Assembly: GCF_029395495.1 (NCBI RefSeq)
Contig: NZ_CP113918.1
Coordinates: 2,170,001 to 2,234,000, forward strand
Reading direction: 5' to 3'
Length of the DNA: 64,000 nt
From: Bifidobacterium sp. ESL0769
Lineage (GTDB): Bacteria > Actinomycetota > Actinomycetes > Actinomycetales > Bifidobacteriaceae
The notes beneath the pieces are model-generated. The model saw nothing but the letters and a program-made list of their open reading frames with translations, did not search any database and had not been told where the DNA came from. Both the position numbers and the translations under genes were made by a program. Shown piece by piece: positions 7,283-16,788 of the stretch (positions are counted from its first letter, which is position 1; every line of letters starts with the position of its first letter).

Positions 7283-8257
7283 ATGAATGCAACAGAGGGG
7301 CTTGAAGAGCGCAGCGTTGTAAAAATCTCGTACAAGCTGCTCAGCATGACAGAAACCACGACATATGAATACGGCAAGCTACAGGACAGGCACAACGACG
7401 AGCTTCCATTGATGGAATGCAGCACAGACATCACGGATACCATCAGTCTGCTCAAATACCTCAATGTCTACAGGACCGAGCTTTACCAACTCTGCATAAA
7501 AAAGGCCCTTCAAGACGGACGGAGAGGAGCCATGCCAAGAGTCGAAAGAATCAGCGGAATCAGCGCGTTCTTCGGCATCACGGCGGCACACCCACAGACG
7601 AACGGCGCAAGCCGCAGGAACAACCCGTCACTGACCAGCATCTACGACCGAGACAGGCACGGGAATCTAAGCCGAGACGGTATCCTTCTCTTTGACGAGC
7701 ATTGGAACAAAATACACGAGTACCTTGAACAGACAACAGAGGAACTTATAAACGGCCTACAAACAGCCTTATACGACACTTACCCAAAAGACCTTAAGGG
7801 AATAGTAGCTAGACGTATCAGTCCGCAAGCATGGAGCCTCAAGGACGCACTTTATATCGCATCACGGAGTGAAGTGTTGCGTCTGAAGATCGAAAACAGG
7901 ATTGCAGCCGAGACAAGATTGAGCGCTCAACACAGAAAAGAGGCAAAAGGGCTGAACCTTCTAACCTACAAGCTCATCACAGAAAACGCCGGAGGAGTCA
8001 TCTTCAACGGCAGCAAGCCCCTCAGCAACAAATCGATCCAACAACGCGTCTGGAAACGATACCATTCATATTCAGTGGCGTTAGAGACAAAAGACTGTCA
8101 GCTCGTCGGACGTGACGACTATCAGAACCATATCGAAACATTGACAAAATACTTAAAACAACAGCAAAAGCCGGAAACCATCAACGTCCAGCAGCATCAA
8201 TCCCATGAGCCTCAAGCAAGGCGGCCAGACGCTTGTTCTCCGTTTCCAGATCGGTGA
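7283..8257 (+). CDS. Hypothetical protein convergent with the integrase
   Basis: 324 residues, soluble, mostly predicted alpha-helical, rich in Glu/Lys/Arg/Gln. I see no signal peptide, membrane helix, Walker, HUH or nuclease motif. No ribosome-binding site precedes the ATG; a TAATCTAAAAT element about 10 nt upstream could be a -10 box, giving a leaderless mRNA. A second ATG 21 codons in is an alternative start. The last 26 codons overlap the 3' end of the convergent integrase gene by 77 bp, so the Gln/His/Pro-rich C-terminus (QQHQSHEPQARRPD) may be constrained mainly by the integrase coding on the other strand. It is cargo or accessory to the element; function unknown. Confidence 0.6.
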   Translation: MNATEGLEERSVVKISYKLLSMTETTTYEYGKLQDRHNDELPLMECSTDITDTISLLKYLNVYRTELYQLCIKKALQDGRRGAMPRVERISGISAFFGITAAHPQTNGASRRNNPSLTSIYDRDRHGNLSRDGILLFDEHWNKIHEYLEQTTEELINGLQTALYDTYPKDLKGIVARRISPQAWSLKDALYIASRSEVLRLKIENRIAAETRLSAQHRKEAKGLNLLTYKLITENAGGVIFNGSKPLSNKSIQQRVWKRYHSYSVALETKDCQLVGRDDYQNHIETLTKYLKQQQKPETINVQQHQSHEPQARRPDACSPFPDR

Positions 8258-9488
8258 TCGTAGCGAGTAACCTCTGCATTTCACTCATCAGATCCTCATT
8301 CGACACAGAGCGCTTCGCCTTTCCTGCTTTACCGGTAGCGAGATCATCCAACGCGGCGGCGATACGACGCTGACGATCCTCAGTCGAATGCGCGTAATGC
8401 AACGCCATGCTCGGCGTACTCCAACCGCCACGTTTCTGAAGATCCGCAATCGTCGCCAAGCCGGTCTGCATTGCAAATGAATTGCCGGTATGCCTCAAAT
8501 CATGGAACCGAAGCCAAGGGCAACCCACCTTCTTCCTAGCGGCAATAAAAGGCTTTTCGATCTCAGAAGTGTGTAGGAAATTGCCGGTTTCTGTACAAAA
8601 TAGCAAGGAATCTTCACCCGAATCGACATATTTACGCATATGCCGACGTATCTCAACGACAAGAAATGCGGGAATAGCCACGACACGTTTCCCCGCAGCA
8701 GTTTTTGGCGCAGCATCTACGAAACCATCAGCAGCAGTATAAGTAACAGCATGGGTTATATGTAATTCCTTGGCACGCAAAACAAAATCACCACGCCGTA
8801 ACGCCAACACCTCGCCCAACCGTAATGAAAGCCATGCCGCCAGCAGCACGGCAAGACGCAAACGATCCGGCATCGCGTCAGCGATCTGACGAACCTGTTC
8901 AGGAGAAGCGATCTTCCGTTCATCGCTGATACGGCTTGAGCCACCACGAACACGGCAGGGATTGAACTCAAGCAAAGGGTCGGGAGGCTCGCAAGCCGTT
9001 TTCAAAATCTGCCGCAACAGCGCGTAGGCATTAGCTCTAGCAGTCGGAGTTTCCGCCAAGGAAGAGTACCATTCATTAACCATATCGACGGTAATGCCGG
9101 ACAGCGGAACCCTGCCAAAGGTGGGCAGGATGCGCGTATCTAAAAGCTGGTGATACGTCTGTCTCGTTCTTGCCTTGAATCGCGAATCATTGTTAGCAAA
9201 CCATTTGGCGGCAAAGTCACGAAAAGGCACGGAACGACGCCTCTGATCCTCAGCACGCTCCACCGGAGGCTTCCACTTCCCCGATCCGATCAGATCATGT
9301 TCGGAAGCAAGCCACTTGTAGGCATCGGCCTTGTAGTCGAACGGCGAAGGCGCGTTAATGCGTAAAACCTTGTCGCGTGGATCGAGATACGAGGCCTGAT
9401 AGCGTCTTTTGACACCGCCCGACATGCGATCCTTAACCGTGTATGTGCGCAGCCAACCGAAGTCGTTAGCGTTGTTCGTCTTAGCCAT
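8181..9488 (-). CDS. int: Tyrosine site-specific integrase
   Basis: 435 residues, usual length for actinobacterial phage or ICE integrases. There is an N-terminal arm-binding region, a core-binding SAM-like domain (about 85-180), then a catalytic domain with Arg223 (SLRLGEVLAL), Lys262 in the beta-hairpin, His329 and Arg332 (HDLRH), Trp356 (GGWS) and the nucleophile Tyr365 (HYAHST). All catalytic positions are intact. Residues about 397-430 form a C-terminal coiled coil (LLATITDLETENKRLAALLEAHG), an extension seen in some integrases. The gene starts about 155 bp from the tRNA-Ser-like att sequence at 9645-9665, the usual layout for an element inserted at a tRNA 3' end. The 3' end overlaps the convergent gene at 7283-8257. 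Confidence 0.93.
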   Translation of the reverse strand: MAKTNNANDFGWLRTYTVKDRMSGGVKRRYQASYLDPRDKVLRINAPSPFDYKADAYKWLASEHDLIGSGKWKPPVERAEDQRRRSVPFRDFAAKWFANNDSRFKARTRQTYHQLLDTRILPTFGRVPLSGITVDMVNEWYSSLAETPTARANAYALLRQILKTACEPPDPLLEFNPCRVRGGSSRISDERKIASPEQVRQIADAMPDRLRLAVLLAAWLSLRLGEVLALRRGDFVLRAKELHITHAVTYTAADGFVDAAPKTAAGKRVVAIPAFLVVEIRRHMRKYVDSGEDSLLFCTETGNFLHTSEIEKPFIAARKKVGCPWLRFHDLRHTGNSFAMQTGLATIADLQKRGGWSTPSMALHYAHSTEDRQRRIAAALDDLATGKAGKAKRSVSNEDLMSEMQRLLATITDLETENKRLAALLEAHGIDAAGR

Positions 9489-9644
9489 ACCTGAATTATA
9501 ATTCTATGTTATTACTATGTTATTAAAAAGATGCAAGGTGCCCATTTTGACGCAATCTGACCAAAAATGAAAAGTCCTGAAAACCCTTATATTTCAACGG
9601 TTTATAGCCATTTCAAGCCCTAAGCCAAAACCGCTGCACACTAT

Positions 9645-9665
9645 TTCGAATCTCGTATTCTCCGC
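9645..9665 (+). other. Probable attachment site: 3' fragment of a tRNA-Ser
   Basis: TTCGAATCTCGTATTCTCCGC reads as the T-loop (TTCGAAT), the 3' T-stem (CTCGT), the 3' acceptor strand (ATTCTCC) and discriminator G of a serine tRNA. The 5' part of the tRNA is absent here, since the preceding bases cannot form the T-stem. A strong terminator follows 6 nt later. This is the layout expected of the distal att copy of an element inserted in the 3' end of a tRNA-Ser gene whose intact copy would lie left of the window. Nothing else is recognised in 9489-9644 apart from the integrase promoter region. Confidence 0.6.
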
Positions 9666-9671
9666 GAGTAT

Positions 9672-9710
9672 CCCGGAAACCTTGAAATATCAGGGTTTCC
9701 GGGATTTTTC
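9672..9710 (+). terminator. Terminator of the interrupted tRNA locus
   Basis: A 14-bp stem (CCCGGAAACCTTGA / TCAGGGTTTCCGGG, one wobble) with an AATA loop, then ATTTTTC. It lies directly after the tRNA-Ser fragment and was presumably the tRNA terminator. From 9711 to 9910 I see only short repeats: a GGGTACA/TGTACCC hairpin at 9744-9763 and two AGATATCTG direct repeats near 9806-9832. Confidence 0.9.
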
Positions 9711-9910
9711 ATACCAGGAAAACGGCGGGAAATCGGCGGAAAAGGGTACAGAAAAGTGTACCCGCTTTACCTCTAGCCGGTTAAAATTATGACCCTATTG
9801 TTAGAGATATCTGGTTATAGAAGATATCTGATTATCGCCCAGAAAATATCGGGGATACCGGCCAGAATATTGACTTACCACCGAGAATATTCGAACAACC
9901 CTTTGCATGA

Positions 9911-11143
9911 CTAATACAGAATATTCTGCGAATCAGTTGGGTAGCCGTTCCGCTTTTTCGCCTTCTGAAGGACGGAATTAACACGGCGGTGACGTGCTGG
10001 GACGAAGCTGCGGCGCGACAGTTTTACGGCGACGAGACCGACGATAAGGACGGCTAGCACGATGAGAATGGCAATGAGCATGGGATCTCCTTTTGCATTG
10101 TTTGGGTTTGGAATCGGATGAGGGATGGATTGGCGGGTGCCAGTGATGACAAGGCGCTGCGTATTGATGGCATAAGGGGTGCAGGTCATGAGCGTGACAA
10201 GGTCGCGGCCGGGCACCACGCGGTAAAGGTGGGTGTCTTGCGGGTCGATGACATGGATGCCGGTGACGCGGTAGCCCATCGTGCGGCCGAGCGTCTGGAC
10301 GTAGAAGATGTCGCCGCGCTTGAGCTCGTCGAGACGTGTGAACAGCAGGGCGCTGCTCAGCCCGCGGTGGCCGCTTAACACGGCGTTCGTTGATTTGCCG
10401 CCGACTGGCAGGCTCGTGCCGTAAAGATGGCCAGCGCCGTGAAGCAGCGCGCCGTCGGAGGTACCGTGGTAAATCGGCATGTTCACCGAAATCTTGGGGA
10501 TGCGGACGTTGCCCATCACTCCGTCGCCGACGTTCAGCAAGCTCTGGTATTCAGCATCGTCGTCACTTAGCGTTTTCGGCTTGTCGGATATAGAATCGGA
10601 GGAACCGACCCCGTTGAAGGAATCGTCAGAACCTGATAATCGAGACAATCCAGACGATGCCCTCGAACCGGACGAATCACGTGAACGTAAAGAACCGGAC
10701 ACGTTGGACGAATCACGAGAGCCTGGCGTCCCCGACGAATCGGACGAGCGACGCGAATCAGAGGAACCGCGCGAACCGTAAGCGCTCGCCGAATTACCTG
10801 GATTTTTAGAACCAAAGTCCCCCATAGCGAACGGATCGACGAACTCCCCCAACGCATTTTGCCCGGAGGCCGCTATACGCCGGTTATAAGCTTGAGCGCG
10901 GTTGTATTCGTTAACTACCTTACCGCGCGGCCAACGCTCGACGCGGCTTGCAGAATTCTCGACCAACCGGCTCTGCCGATACGTCTGAATCGTCCACACA
11001 GTCGGGAACCACGCGATGGCGACGACCAGTGAGACGGCGCAGCATACCAGCAACACGTCGACGACACGGATGACAACCCTGCGAGCGGTGCTCGATCCGA
11101 CAGTTTTGCCGCGCAGAATCGCATCGAACTCGAGGAATAGCAA
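9911..11143 (-). CDS. srtC: Class C sortase of the pilus operon, with Ser/Arg/Asp-rich insertion
   Basis: 410 residues from a TTG start supported by GGAGG seven nt upstream. There is an N-terminal membrane segment (about 23-50), then a lid motif DPF (103-105) as in pilus sortases, then a 70-residue low-complexity insertion (about 115-190) of Ser, Arg, Asp and Gly. The catalytic barrel follows with His259 (SGHRG), Cys321 (TLMTCTPYAINT) and Arg330 (QRLVITGTR), and a C-terminal membrane helix (about 352-370) with a basic tail. It polymerises pilins by joining the Thr of an LPxTG signal to a pilin Lys. It lies downstream of the pilin and adhesin genes on the same strand. Canonical class C sortases have the lid close to the barrel, so the long insertion is unusual. 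Confidence 0.93.
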   Translation of the reverse strand: MLFLEFDAILRGKTVGSSTARRVVIRVVDVLLVCCAVSLVVAIAWFPTVWTIQTYRQSRLVENSASRVERWPRGKVVNEYNRAQAYNRRIAASGQNALGEFVDPFAMGDFGSKNPGNSASAYGSRGSSDSRRSSDSSGTPGSRDSSNVSGSLRSRDSSGSRASSGLSRLSGSDDSFNGVGSSDSISDKPKTLSDDDAEYQSLLNVGDGVMGNVRIPKISVNMPIYHGTSDGALLHGAGHLYGTSLPVGGKSTNAVLSGHRGLSSALLFTRLDELKRGDIFYVQTLGRTMGYRVTGIHVIDPQDTHLYRVVPGRDLVTLMTCTPYAINTQRLVITGTRQSIPHPIPNPNNAKGDPMLIAILIVLAVLIVGLVAVKLSRRSFVPARHRRVNSVLQKAKKRNGYPTDSQNILY

Positions 11144-11475
11144 GGATCAACCTCCAATCGCTGTCATCCTTCGTAGTGAATAGATAAAAGTAACGTTCAG
11201 GAATCAAGAATTCGGCGCTCAACACTCAACACTCGGCGCTCAACGTTTATTAATGGGAGTTTCGCGTTCCTTGCTTTCAGCAGGGAATCCACTGATTTGA
11301 GGAACGTTGAAATTCCAACGATTTGATATTTCCGAATTGCGGGATACGACAATTGCGCAGCACAGAAACCAAAACTTGTTCATTTTTGCCAATCCGTGCT
11401 GCGCGCTTGTAATTTTATGGATATTACTAGCTCAAAATCATCAAAATCCGATGATTTCAACGCTTTGCCAGCTCA
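11144..11475. other. Intergenic region between pilin and sortase genes
   Basis: 332 bp without a credible gene. Short CACTCAACRCT-type repeats lie near 11218-11240 (AACACTCAACACTCGGCGCTCAAC). No convincing terminator with a T-tract is seen, so read-through from pilin to sortase is possible. Confidence 0.5.
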
Positions 11476-13512
11476 TTACTCCTGACGTAAACGGCGACGG
11501 ACCATGATCAGCGTGCCTGTGGCCACAGCCAGCAGCACGATGACAAGCAGCGCAAGGACGATGCCCGCACCACCGGTCAACGGGAGCTGAGAAATGGAAG
11601 TGATGGCCAAAACCACAATCGGCTTGTCGCTCGAAACGGCCGTAGCGTGCGGCGCAACCAAGTTCCAGGAGTCGCTTTCGTTGGTATAGATGGACTTTGC
11701 GGCATTGGCTGCGTCGGCCTCAACATGCACCTTGAATACGGGCATGAAGGTGTCGGAGTAACCGGCCGGACGGGTGAGCTCCCTGACGGAGTAATCGCCC
11801 TTGCCCAGGCCGTCGAACGTCAACTTGCCGTCGCTGCCAACCTCAAGGTCAGAAACGAAAGCGTTGTTACTAGCGTTCTGCGCGGCAACCAGCTTGTAAT
11901 GGCCGTCGCCCAGCTTGATGAACTTGAGCGCGTCTGCCATGGCAGACCCTTCACCCGCTTTTGCCCCGGATGGCTTGGCATCGGCCGCGAACAGCTGGTA
12001 CTTCACGCCCGTCAGCCCGCCGATGGCGTCCCGCGCAGCCTCATCCTTGGCATTGTCCCACGCCAGCTTGGGCTTGGTAACGACCGAGAACTTGCGGAAG
12101 CTCGCCACGGAGGCCGGGTTCTCCGGGCTGGTGGCATTGGAGGCGAGGGAGCCGTTGCCCGTGCCGTCGGAAACCACATTGCCGCTGGCCGGGTCAATGG
12201 TGGCGACGGTCGGATCGCCGGAATTGGCGGCGCTGGGCTGGTTGTTGACGTCGCTCGAATAGCTGAGCGTCGCGCCGTTCTGCAGTTGGCCGCCGTCGGC
12301 GTCATCCGTGATCGACATCGTGTAGGTGATGACTATCGAATCCCGATAACGGAACTTCAAGATGCTCGGCGAAAGGTCGAAAACCACGTAATCGGTGGAA
12401 TCGTCGCCAGGAATATCCTTGAACTGCCCACCGGCCGCGGCATGGGCGGTCACTTTGTAGTCGCCGTTCGCGGCGCTGAGCTGGGTGGTGCCCACCATCA
12501 CTTTTTCGGAACCGGAGACGAAATGCAGGCCGAGCTGCGCAGGCCGATCGACCATGGTGTAAATATAGCGGCGGAAGCCGGTGGTCAGCGGAACACTGCC
12601 GGTGAGCTTGTAATGCATTTCGCCGCCGATGGAAGCGTTGTTGATCTTATCGGTATCAAGCGCTTTGTCGACTGTCGGCGCATCGTTCTTCATATCGACC
12701 ACGCCGAGCGTCTCGTTGGAGGCGCCGATCTTGTTGTAGGCAACGCCATCGGAAGTGATGGCGGTACTTACGAGCATCGGGATGGAGTTGCCGGCGGCCT
12801 TCGCAGCAGCAGCCGAACCGGATTTGCCGGTCATGCCAGCAGCGCCCGCTTCGCCGGTGACGTCGTCGACCATATAGATGCCTGGCAGCAGGCCGGAAAT
12901 ACTCACGGTCATCTTGTCACCGGCAACCGTAGCAGCAGAAGAATCGGTAGGCTGTGCCGCAGCGGCACCCAGCAAAGTTCCGAACTTCGCGCTGTAGAAA
13001 ACGTTGCTGACGAACTGGCGCAGCTTTCCATCCCAAGCGTGACCAAGGCCACCGTTGTTGGAAGTCGTGTCATCATTGGTGGTGTCGTCGTTCGCTTGCC
13101 CTGAGAAGCCGAGCCATTTGGCCGCAACCTCGCCGACGGGGTTGCCTTGATAGTGCACGTCCGCGTCGCCGCCCTTGACCTCCCGCAACGCGGTGGTGGC
13201 TTCGGCGGTAATCTGCGGGTCGGTGCCCACGGACACGGCGTTCAGCACGCCCGTCGTTCCGTCGCCGTTCGCAGTACCTTTGACGTTCGCGTAGGTACCG
13301 ATACGCACGGCCTTGAACTGATGCCCTTCGAGCATGGATTTGTCACCTTGGATGGTGATGGTCTCGCCCGTGTATGACCCCGCGATGGCAGTGGGCACGG
13401 AGATGGCCCCGTCCCCCTCTGCGTTCGCAGCACCCATCGGGGCCACTGCCAGCAGCGTGGCGGCGGCAAGTGCAGCCCCTGCTAGCTTGTGTATGGTGGT
13501 TTTAAAACTCAT
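11476..13512 (-). CDS. Major pilin subunit, FimA/SpaA-like, LPLTG
   Basis: 678 residues. A Sec signal is seen in residues 1-31 (LAGAALAAATLLAVAPMGAANA). The body is typical of isopeptide-forming pilins. TVDKAL near 280 is a candidate pilin-type Lys region. A fimbrial isopeptide domain covers the middle. A C-terminal Cna-B-like domain contains the E-box-like YSVRELTRPAGY. The cell-wall sorting signal QLPLTGGAG is followed by a hydrophobic helix and a basic tail (RRRLRQE). The sortase C encoded just downstream should cross-link it into a shaft. It is downstream of the large LPFTG adhesin on the same strand (114-bp gap), giving the usual bifidobacterial order tip/minor pilin, major pilin, sortase. 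No ancillary LepB gene is present. Confidence 0.92.
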   Translation of the reverse strand: MSFKTTIHKLAGAALAAATLLAVAPMGAANAEGDGAISVPTAIAGSYTGETITIQGDKSMLEGHQFKAVRIGTYANVKGTANGDGTTGVLNAVSVGTDPQITAEATTALREVKGGDADVHYQGNPVGEVAAKWLGFSGQANDDTTNDDTTSNNGGLGHAWDGKLRQFVSNVFYSAKFGTLLGAAAAQPTDSSAATVAGDKMTVSISGLLPGIYMVDDVTGEAGAAGMTGKSGSAAAAKAAGNSIPMLVSTAITSDGVAYNKIGASNETLGVVDMKNDAPTVDKALDTDKINNASIGGEMHYKLTGSVPLTTGFRRYIYTMVDRPAQLGLHFVSGSEKVMVGTTQLSAANGDYKVTAHAAAGGQFKDIPGDDSTDYVVFDLSPSILKFRYRDSIVITYTMSITDDADGGQLQNGATLSYSSDVNNQPSAANSGDPTVATIDPASGNVVSDGTGNGSLASNATSPENPASVASFRKFSVVTKPKLAWDNAKDEAARDAIGGLTGVKYQLFAADAKPSGAKAGEGSAMADALKFIKLGDGHYKLVAAQNASNNAFVSDLEVGSDGKLTFDGLGKGDYSVRELTRPAGYSDTFMPVFKVHVEADAANAAKSIYTNESDSWNLVAPHATAVSSDKPIVVLAITSISQLPLTGGAGIVLALLVIVLLAVATGTLIMVRRRLRQE

Positions 13513-13626
13513 ATCCCTTGTCTTTCTTTCCTCACTTGGTACGGATATTGGTTATCGGCCTTTGTCGCCTTTGCTCCCAAAGGTTTCGTCAGGTCAAATC
13601 TTTAAATATGTGACGTTTCGGCGAAC

Positions 13627-16600
13627 TCACCGCTTAGCGTGCACCCCGTGATGCAACTGTTGCCCTCCGGCATGCACTCCGACCTTCTTCTTGAATTGGG
13701 TCAGGTAGACGTATCCCGCAACGCTCACGATTGCAACGGCAGCCGCGACGACAAGCAGCCACCAATGCCGCCACCCGGTGAACGGCAGCGCCGAAACCGG
13801 CTCGGGCTCGTCCAACGAGGCAGTTATCGCATCGGACTGATTGCCCAGCTCGTTGCCCGAAAGCTCGGCAAGCGTGTTGATGTTGTAGACGAAGTCCAGC
13901 GTTCCGGCTCGGTCCATCGAGGTGATGGTCAAGCGCCCCGGCGGCATGAACGTCGGAACGTCGACATGCCATTTCGCATCCTTGTCGGTGGTGGTGCTGG
14001 TTTCGTCGCCGTCCGGCCAAGTCACAGTGACGTGGTTGCCCTCCATCCCCGTGAGCTTGCTGACCGGTGTCGGGTCGATGCCGGTGTGGGCGGTATCGGT
14101 CACTGTGCCGGAAATCCCGTCCGCACGGCTCACCGAGGTGACCTGAACGGCCGTCGGATAAGTGTCGATCAACTGGTTGCGCACCTGCCCGAAGGTCAGC
14201 ACGTGCGTGTCCGAATTATCAAGCACTGCAACGATGGTGAACAGAATCTTTCCAGCATCCTTACCTTGCGTGAAGGTCGATACCGGTCCTTGCCAAGTCC
14301 AATCGGTGAGCCAATGCCCGCTGCCCTTATCCTGATGTTGCTTTTGACCGGCAGCGTCGAGCGGGCCGAAATCCTTCAGCAAATACGTTTCGGCAGGCGG
14401 CCGAGGGTTGCTCGGGTCGTCGTAAGGCTGGCCGGTTACTGTATCGTGATGAATCGGCTGGGATTGCGCCACCGCGTAAAGCTTGAGGCCGTCGTTCGAA
14501 TTCATCGTTTCTGCGGAACCTTTGATACTCACTTTCGCGCCGGCGGGCATCTCGCTTTCCCCGGACGCGTTGCGCACCGTGTGCGGCACCGTAATCTGCT
14601 TGATTTCGGGGTTCTTGTTCATCTCAAGCTGGAAATTGCCCTGCACGACGTTCGAGAAAAGCGAGGAAATCTGGAACTCGCTGCTCTCGGTTTGCCAAGC
14701 ATGGTAGCGGATGGAATGCTGCAGGTTCGTGTCAATCCTGCGCGGGTCGGTGATGGACCACGTGCCGTCGGCGCCAACCTTGACGGAACCGATTCTGACG
14801 CCACGTGTCACCGGGTCGTTCGGCTTGTCGAGATTGATGATATGCGACTGGTCCTCGGCAAAGAGCGTCACCGTATCGCCCGGAATCCCGGTGCCGGTGA
14901 CGGTGCGCGAAGAGGTCGGCACATAACCGTCGAACTGATTAATCATCGGCGCGGCTGGCCTCGGGATGCTGTAGTCGGCGAACGCGGTGTCGATGGTCCA
15001 GCCGGTGGCCAGCAACTTGTTGGTCTCTTCCTGCGACATGCCCTCCCTGACGGTCAGCGGTTGGGCAGGGTCGGCATTGTTATAAAGCGGGTTGTAGGCA
15101 TCGTGGACGCTCAGCGTCTGTCCGCCGGTCGGCGTGTTCTGCACCACGCAGCCTTGGTAGGCCGCGGCACTCAACTGGTCTTTGACGCCGGGATTGGTGG
15201 TGATCGGCCAGGTCACGAGCTTGAAATAACCGTCAAGTTTGTCGGCCTTTTTGATGGCACCGAAATCGATGTCGCCCTTGGCGTCCTGTAGGATCTTGGG
15301 ATTCGTTCCCGCGCCCGGCACCATCAGATGATTGGGATTGGAGTTGTGCCAGGCGTTATTCGGGCTGTTCAGGGCCGCATAGCTGTCGTTGCCGCCATAA
15401 TCGGTGTATTGCTGCTGTCCGTCGACGCGTACCGCGGTGGGGGTCAGCGATTGCACCGGCACCCAATCCTTGCCGCCCTTGAGGCCGAACCACTGATAAT
15501 AAAACGAGGTGTTCACCGAGCAGGGATACTGCGAGTTCCAACGGCTGGCGATGTTGTACCAGAAGACGAAGAACGAGTTGGCCGGGGCCACACCCGCGCC
15601 AGTGCCCTGACTCGGGAAGCCGTAGTCGGTCACCAGGCCCCAGTTGGCCTGACCGCTGCTCCACAGGTTGGGGTGCGCATCAAAGCCGATATGAGAAGTT
15701 GGCCCGTTGCACTGCTGCACCTTTTGCTCTGCCGTGCCCGACCCCCAATTGCACTGGTTGGCGTACATATACGCGGGCACACCTTCGCTGATATTGGTGA
15801 CATAGCGCGAATCAAGCGACGAATAGTAATACGTTCTGTAGTTATTGACCGGCGTCTTGCCGTTCATCTGTCTGCCCGGCGCGGCCACCGCGTAGACGTA
15901 CTGGTCGTATTCGGTACCGCCGACGTTGGTCGGATCCAGCGTCTTGCCGGTGTAGGAGAGGTCGCCCTCAATCGAAATGGTGAGGTAATCGTAGTCGCCG
16001 GAGACCAGGACGTTGTGGATAGTGTAGAACTCACCCTGATTGCTCGCCCAGTTGACGGCGGCCTGCTGCGCATCCGCGTTGGTGTCGCGGTCGCTGTCGC
16101 CGCCGTAGGTGTTGAGGTACGGGAAACTGGTCAGCTGCGTGTTGGGGTTGGTGCCGGGCGCTCCGTATTGCGAGACCAGCATCTGCATGCCGCAGTCGAT
16201 TTGAGGGTTCTCTCCACTGGCATACTTCTGCCTGCTCTTGCCGTTGCCGCCGTAATCGGAGGCATCCTTCATCGCCACGCAATTGGGGTTCACCATCCCG
16301 TGCGGCATACGCAGCACGAAGTCGATGCGCAGCTCGTCGTCGACGCCGTCACCTTGCATCTTGTTGTTATTGGCGAGGAACTTGTAGAGTTTGGGCTTGC
16401 AATCGACCCGCTTGTCTGCGGGAATCGTGCTGGTGGCGTCTTGCACGCACAGCTGCGGATAATCGTCGATCGTCACGTCGTTTCCGGCGTCGGGAGCCTC
16501 GTTATTGCCCGAGAAAAGATTGGCCACCCCGTCCTGCGTTGCGGCGACGTTTTGGGTGGCCGTTGTATCTCGCGTCATAGCTTCCTGAGCTGTAGTCGCA

Positions 16601-16788
16601 TCCTGCGCCGCGACGTTTTGCGCAAAAGTATTGATATTACCGGAAACAGCGGTGGCGACATTCGGGCTCAGCGCACCTCCCAACAGCAACGACACTGCAA
16701 TGGCCACTGCCGCAAGCAAACGGCCACGGCGCGAGATTGCGGCTGGCTTTTCAGAGATTTGTTTATTTATAAAATCGTTCGACTTCAT
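13627..16788 (-). CDS. Large pilus-associated adhesin / minor pilin, LPFTG
   Basis: 1053 residues from ATG 16788, chosen because GGGGAGGTGATTGCG gives a strong ribosome-binding site; the frame reaches back to an ATG at 16818 without one. A signal peptide is seen (basic N-terminus, then AAVAIAVSLLLGGAL, cleavage near TAVS). The N-terminal 550 residues are Tyr/Asn/Trp-rich and probably form the binding head. The second half has Ig-like/E-set modules (GTGIPGDTVTLFAEDQ, ISGTVTDTAHTGIDPTPVSK). The C-terminus is ALPFTGWRHWW, a membrane helix and a basic tail with several His. As first gene of the pilus operon it is the likely tip or minor pilin. A long open frame on the opposite strand is a composition shadow. 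Confidence 0.88.
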   Translation of the reverse strand: MKSNDFINKQISEKPAAISRRGRLLAAVAIAVSLLLGGALSPNVATAVSGNINTFAQNVAAQDATTAQEAMTRDTTATQNVAATQDGVANLFSGNNEAPDAGNDVTIDDYPQLCVQDATSTIPADKRVDCKPKLYKFLANNNKMQGDGVDDELRIDFVLRMPHGMVNPNCVAMKDASDYGGNGKSRQKYASGENPQIDCGMQMLVSQYGAPGTNPNTQLTSFPYLNTYGGDSDRDTNADAQQAAVNWASNQGEFYTIHNVLVSGDYDYLTISIEGDLSYTGKTLDPTNVGGTEYDQYVYAVAAPGRQMNGKTPVNNYRTYYYSSLDSRYVTNISEGVPAYMYANQCNWGSGTAEQKVQQCNGPTSHIGFDAHPNLWSSGQANWGLVTDYGFPSQGTGAGVAPANSFFVFWYNIASRWNSQYPCSVNTSFYYQWFGLKGGKDWVPVQSLTPTAVRVDGQQQYTDYGGNDSYAALNSPNNAWHNSNPNHLMVPGAGTNPKILQDAKGDIDFGAIKKADKLDGYFKLVTWPITTNPGVKDQLSAAAYQGCVVQNTPTGGQTLSVHDAYNPLYNNADPAQPLTVREGMSQEETNKLLATGWTIDTAFADYSIPRPAAPMINQFDGYVPTSSRTVTGTGIPGDTVTLFAEDQSHIINLDKPNDPVTRGVRIGSVKVGADGTWSITDPRRIDTNLQHSIRYHAWQTESSEFQISSLFSNVVQGNFQLEMNKNPEIKQITVPHTVRNASGESEMPAGAKVSIKGSAETMNSNDGLKLYAVAQSQPIHHDTVTGQPYDDPSNPRPPAETYLLKDFGPLDAAGQKQHQDKGSGHWLTDWTWQGPVSTFTQGKDAGKILFTIVAVLDNSDTHVLTFGQVRNQLIDTYPTAVQVTSVSRADGISGTVTDTAHTGIDPTPVSKLTGMEGNHVTVTWPDGDETSTTTDKDAKWHVDVPTFMPPGRLTITSMDRAGTLDFVYNINTLAELSGNELGNQSDAITASLDEPEPVSALPFTGWRHWWLLVVAAAVAIVSVAGYVYLTQFKKKVGVHAGGQQLHHGVHAKR

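Noticed and set aside
9645..9665. A complete tRNA or tmRNA gene at this place
   Set aside because: The bases on the 5' side cannot form the T-stem and no D- or anticodon arm precedes, so only a 3' fragment is present.
11647..13104. 485-codon open frame opposite the major pilin
   Set aside because: Shadow of a GC-rich gene; the minus-strand pilin has signal peptide, E-box and LPLTG.
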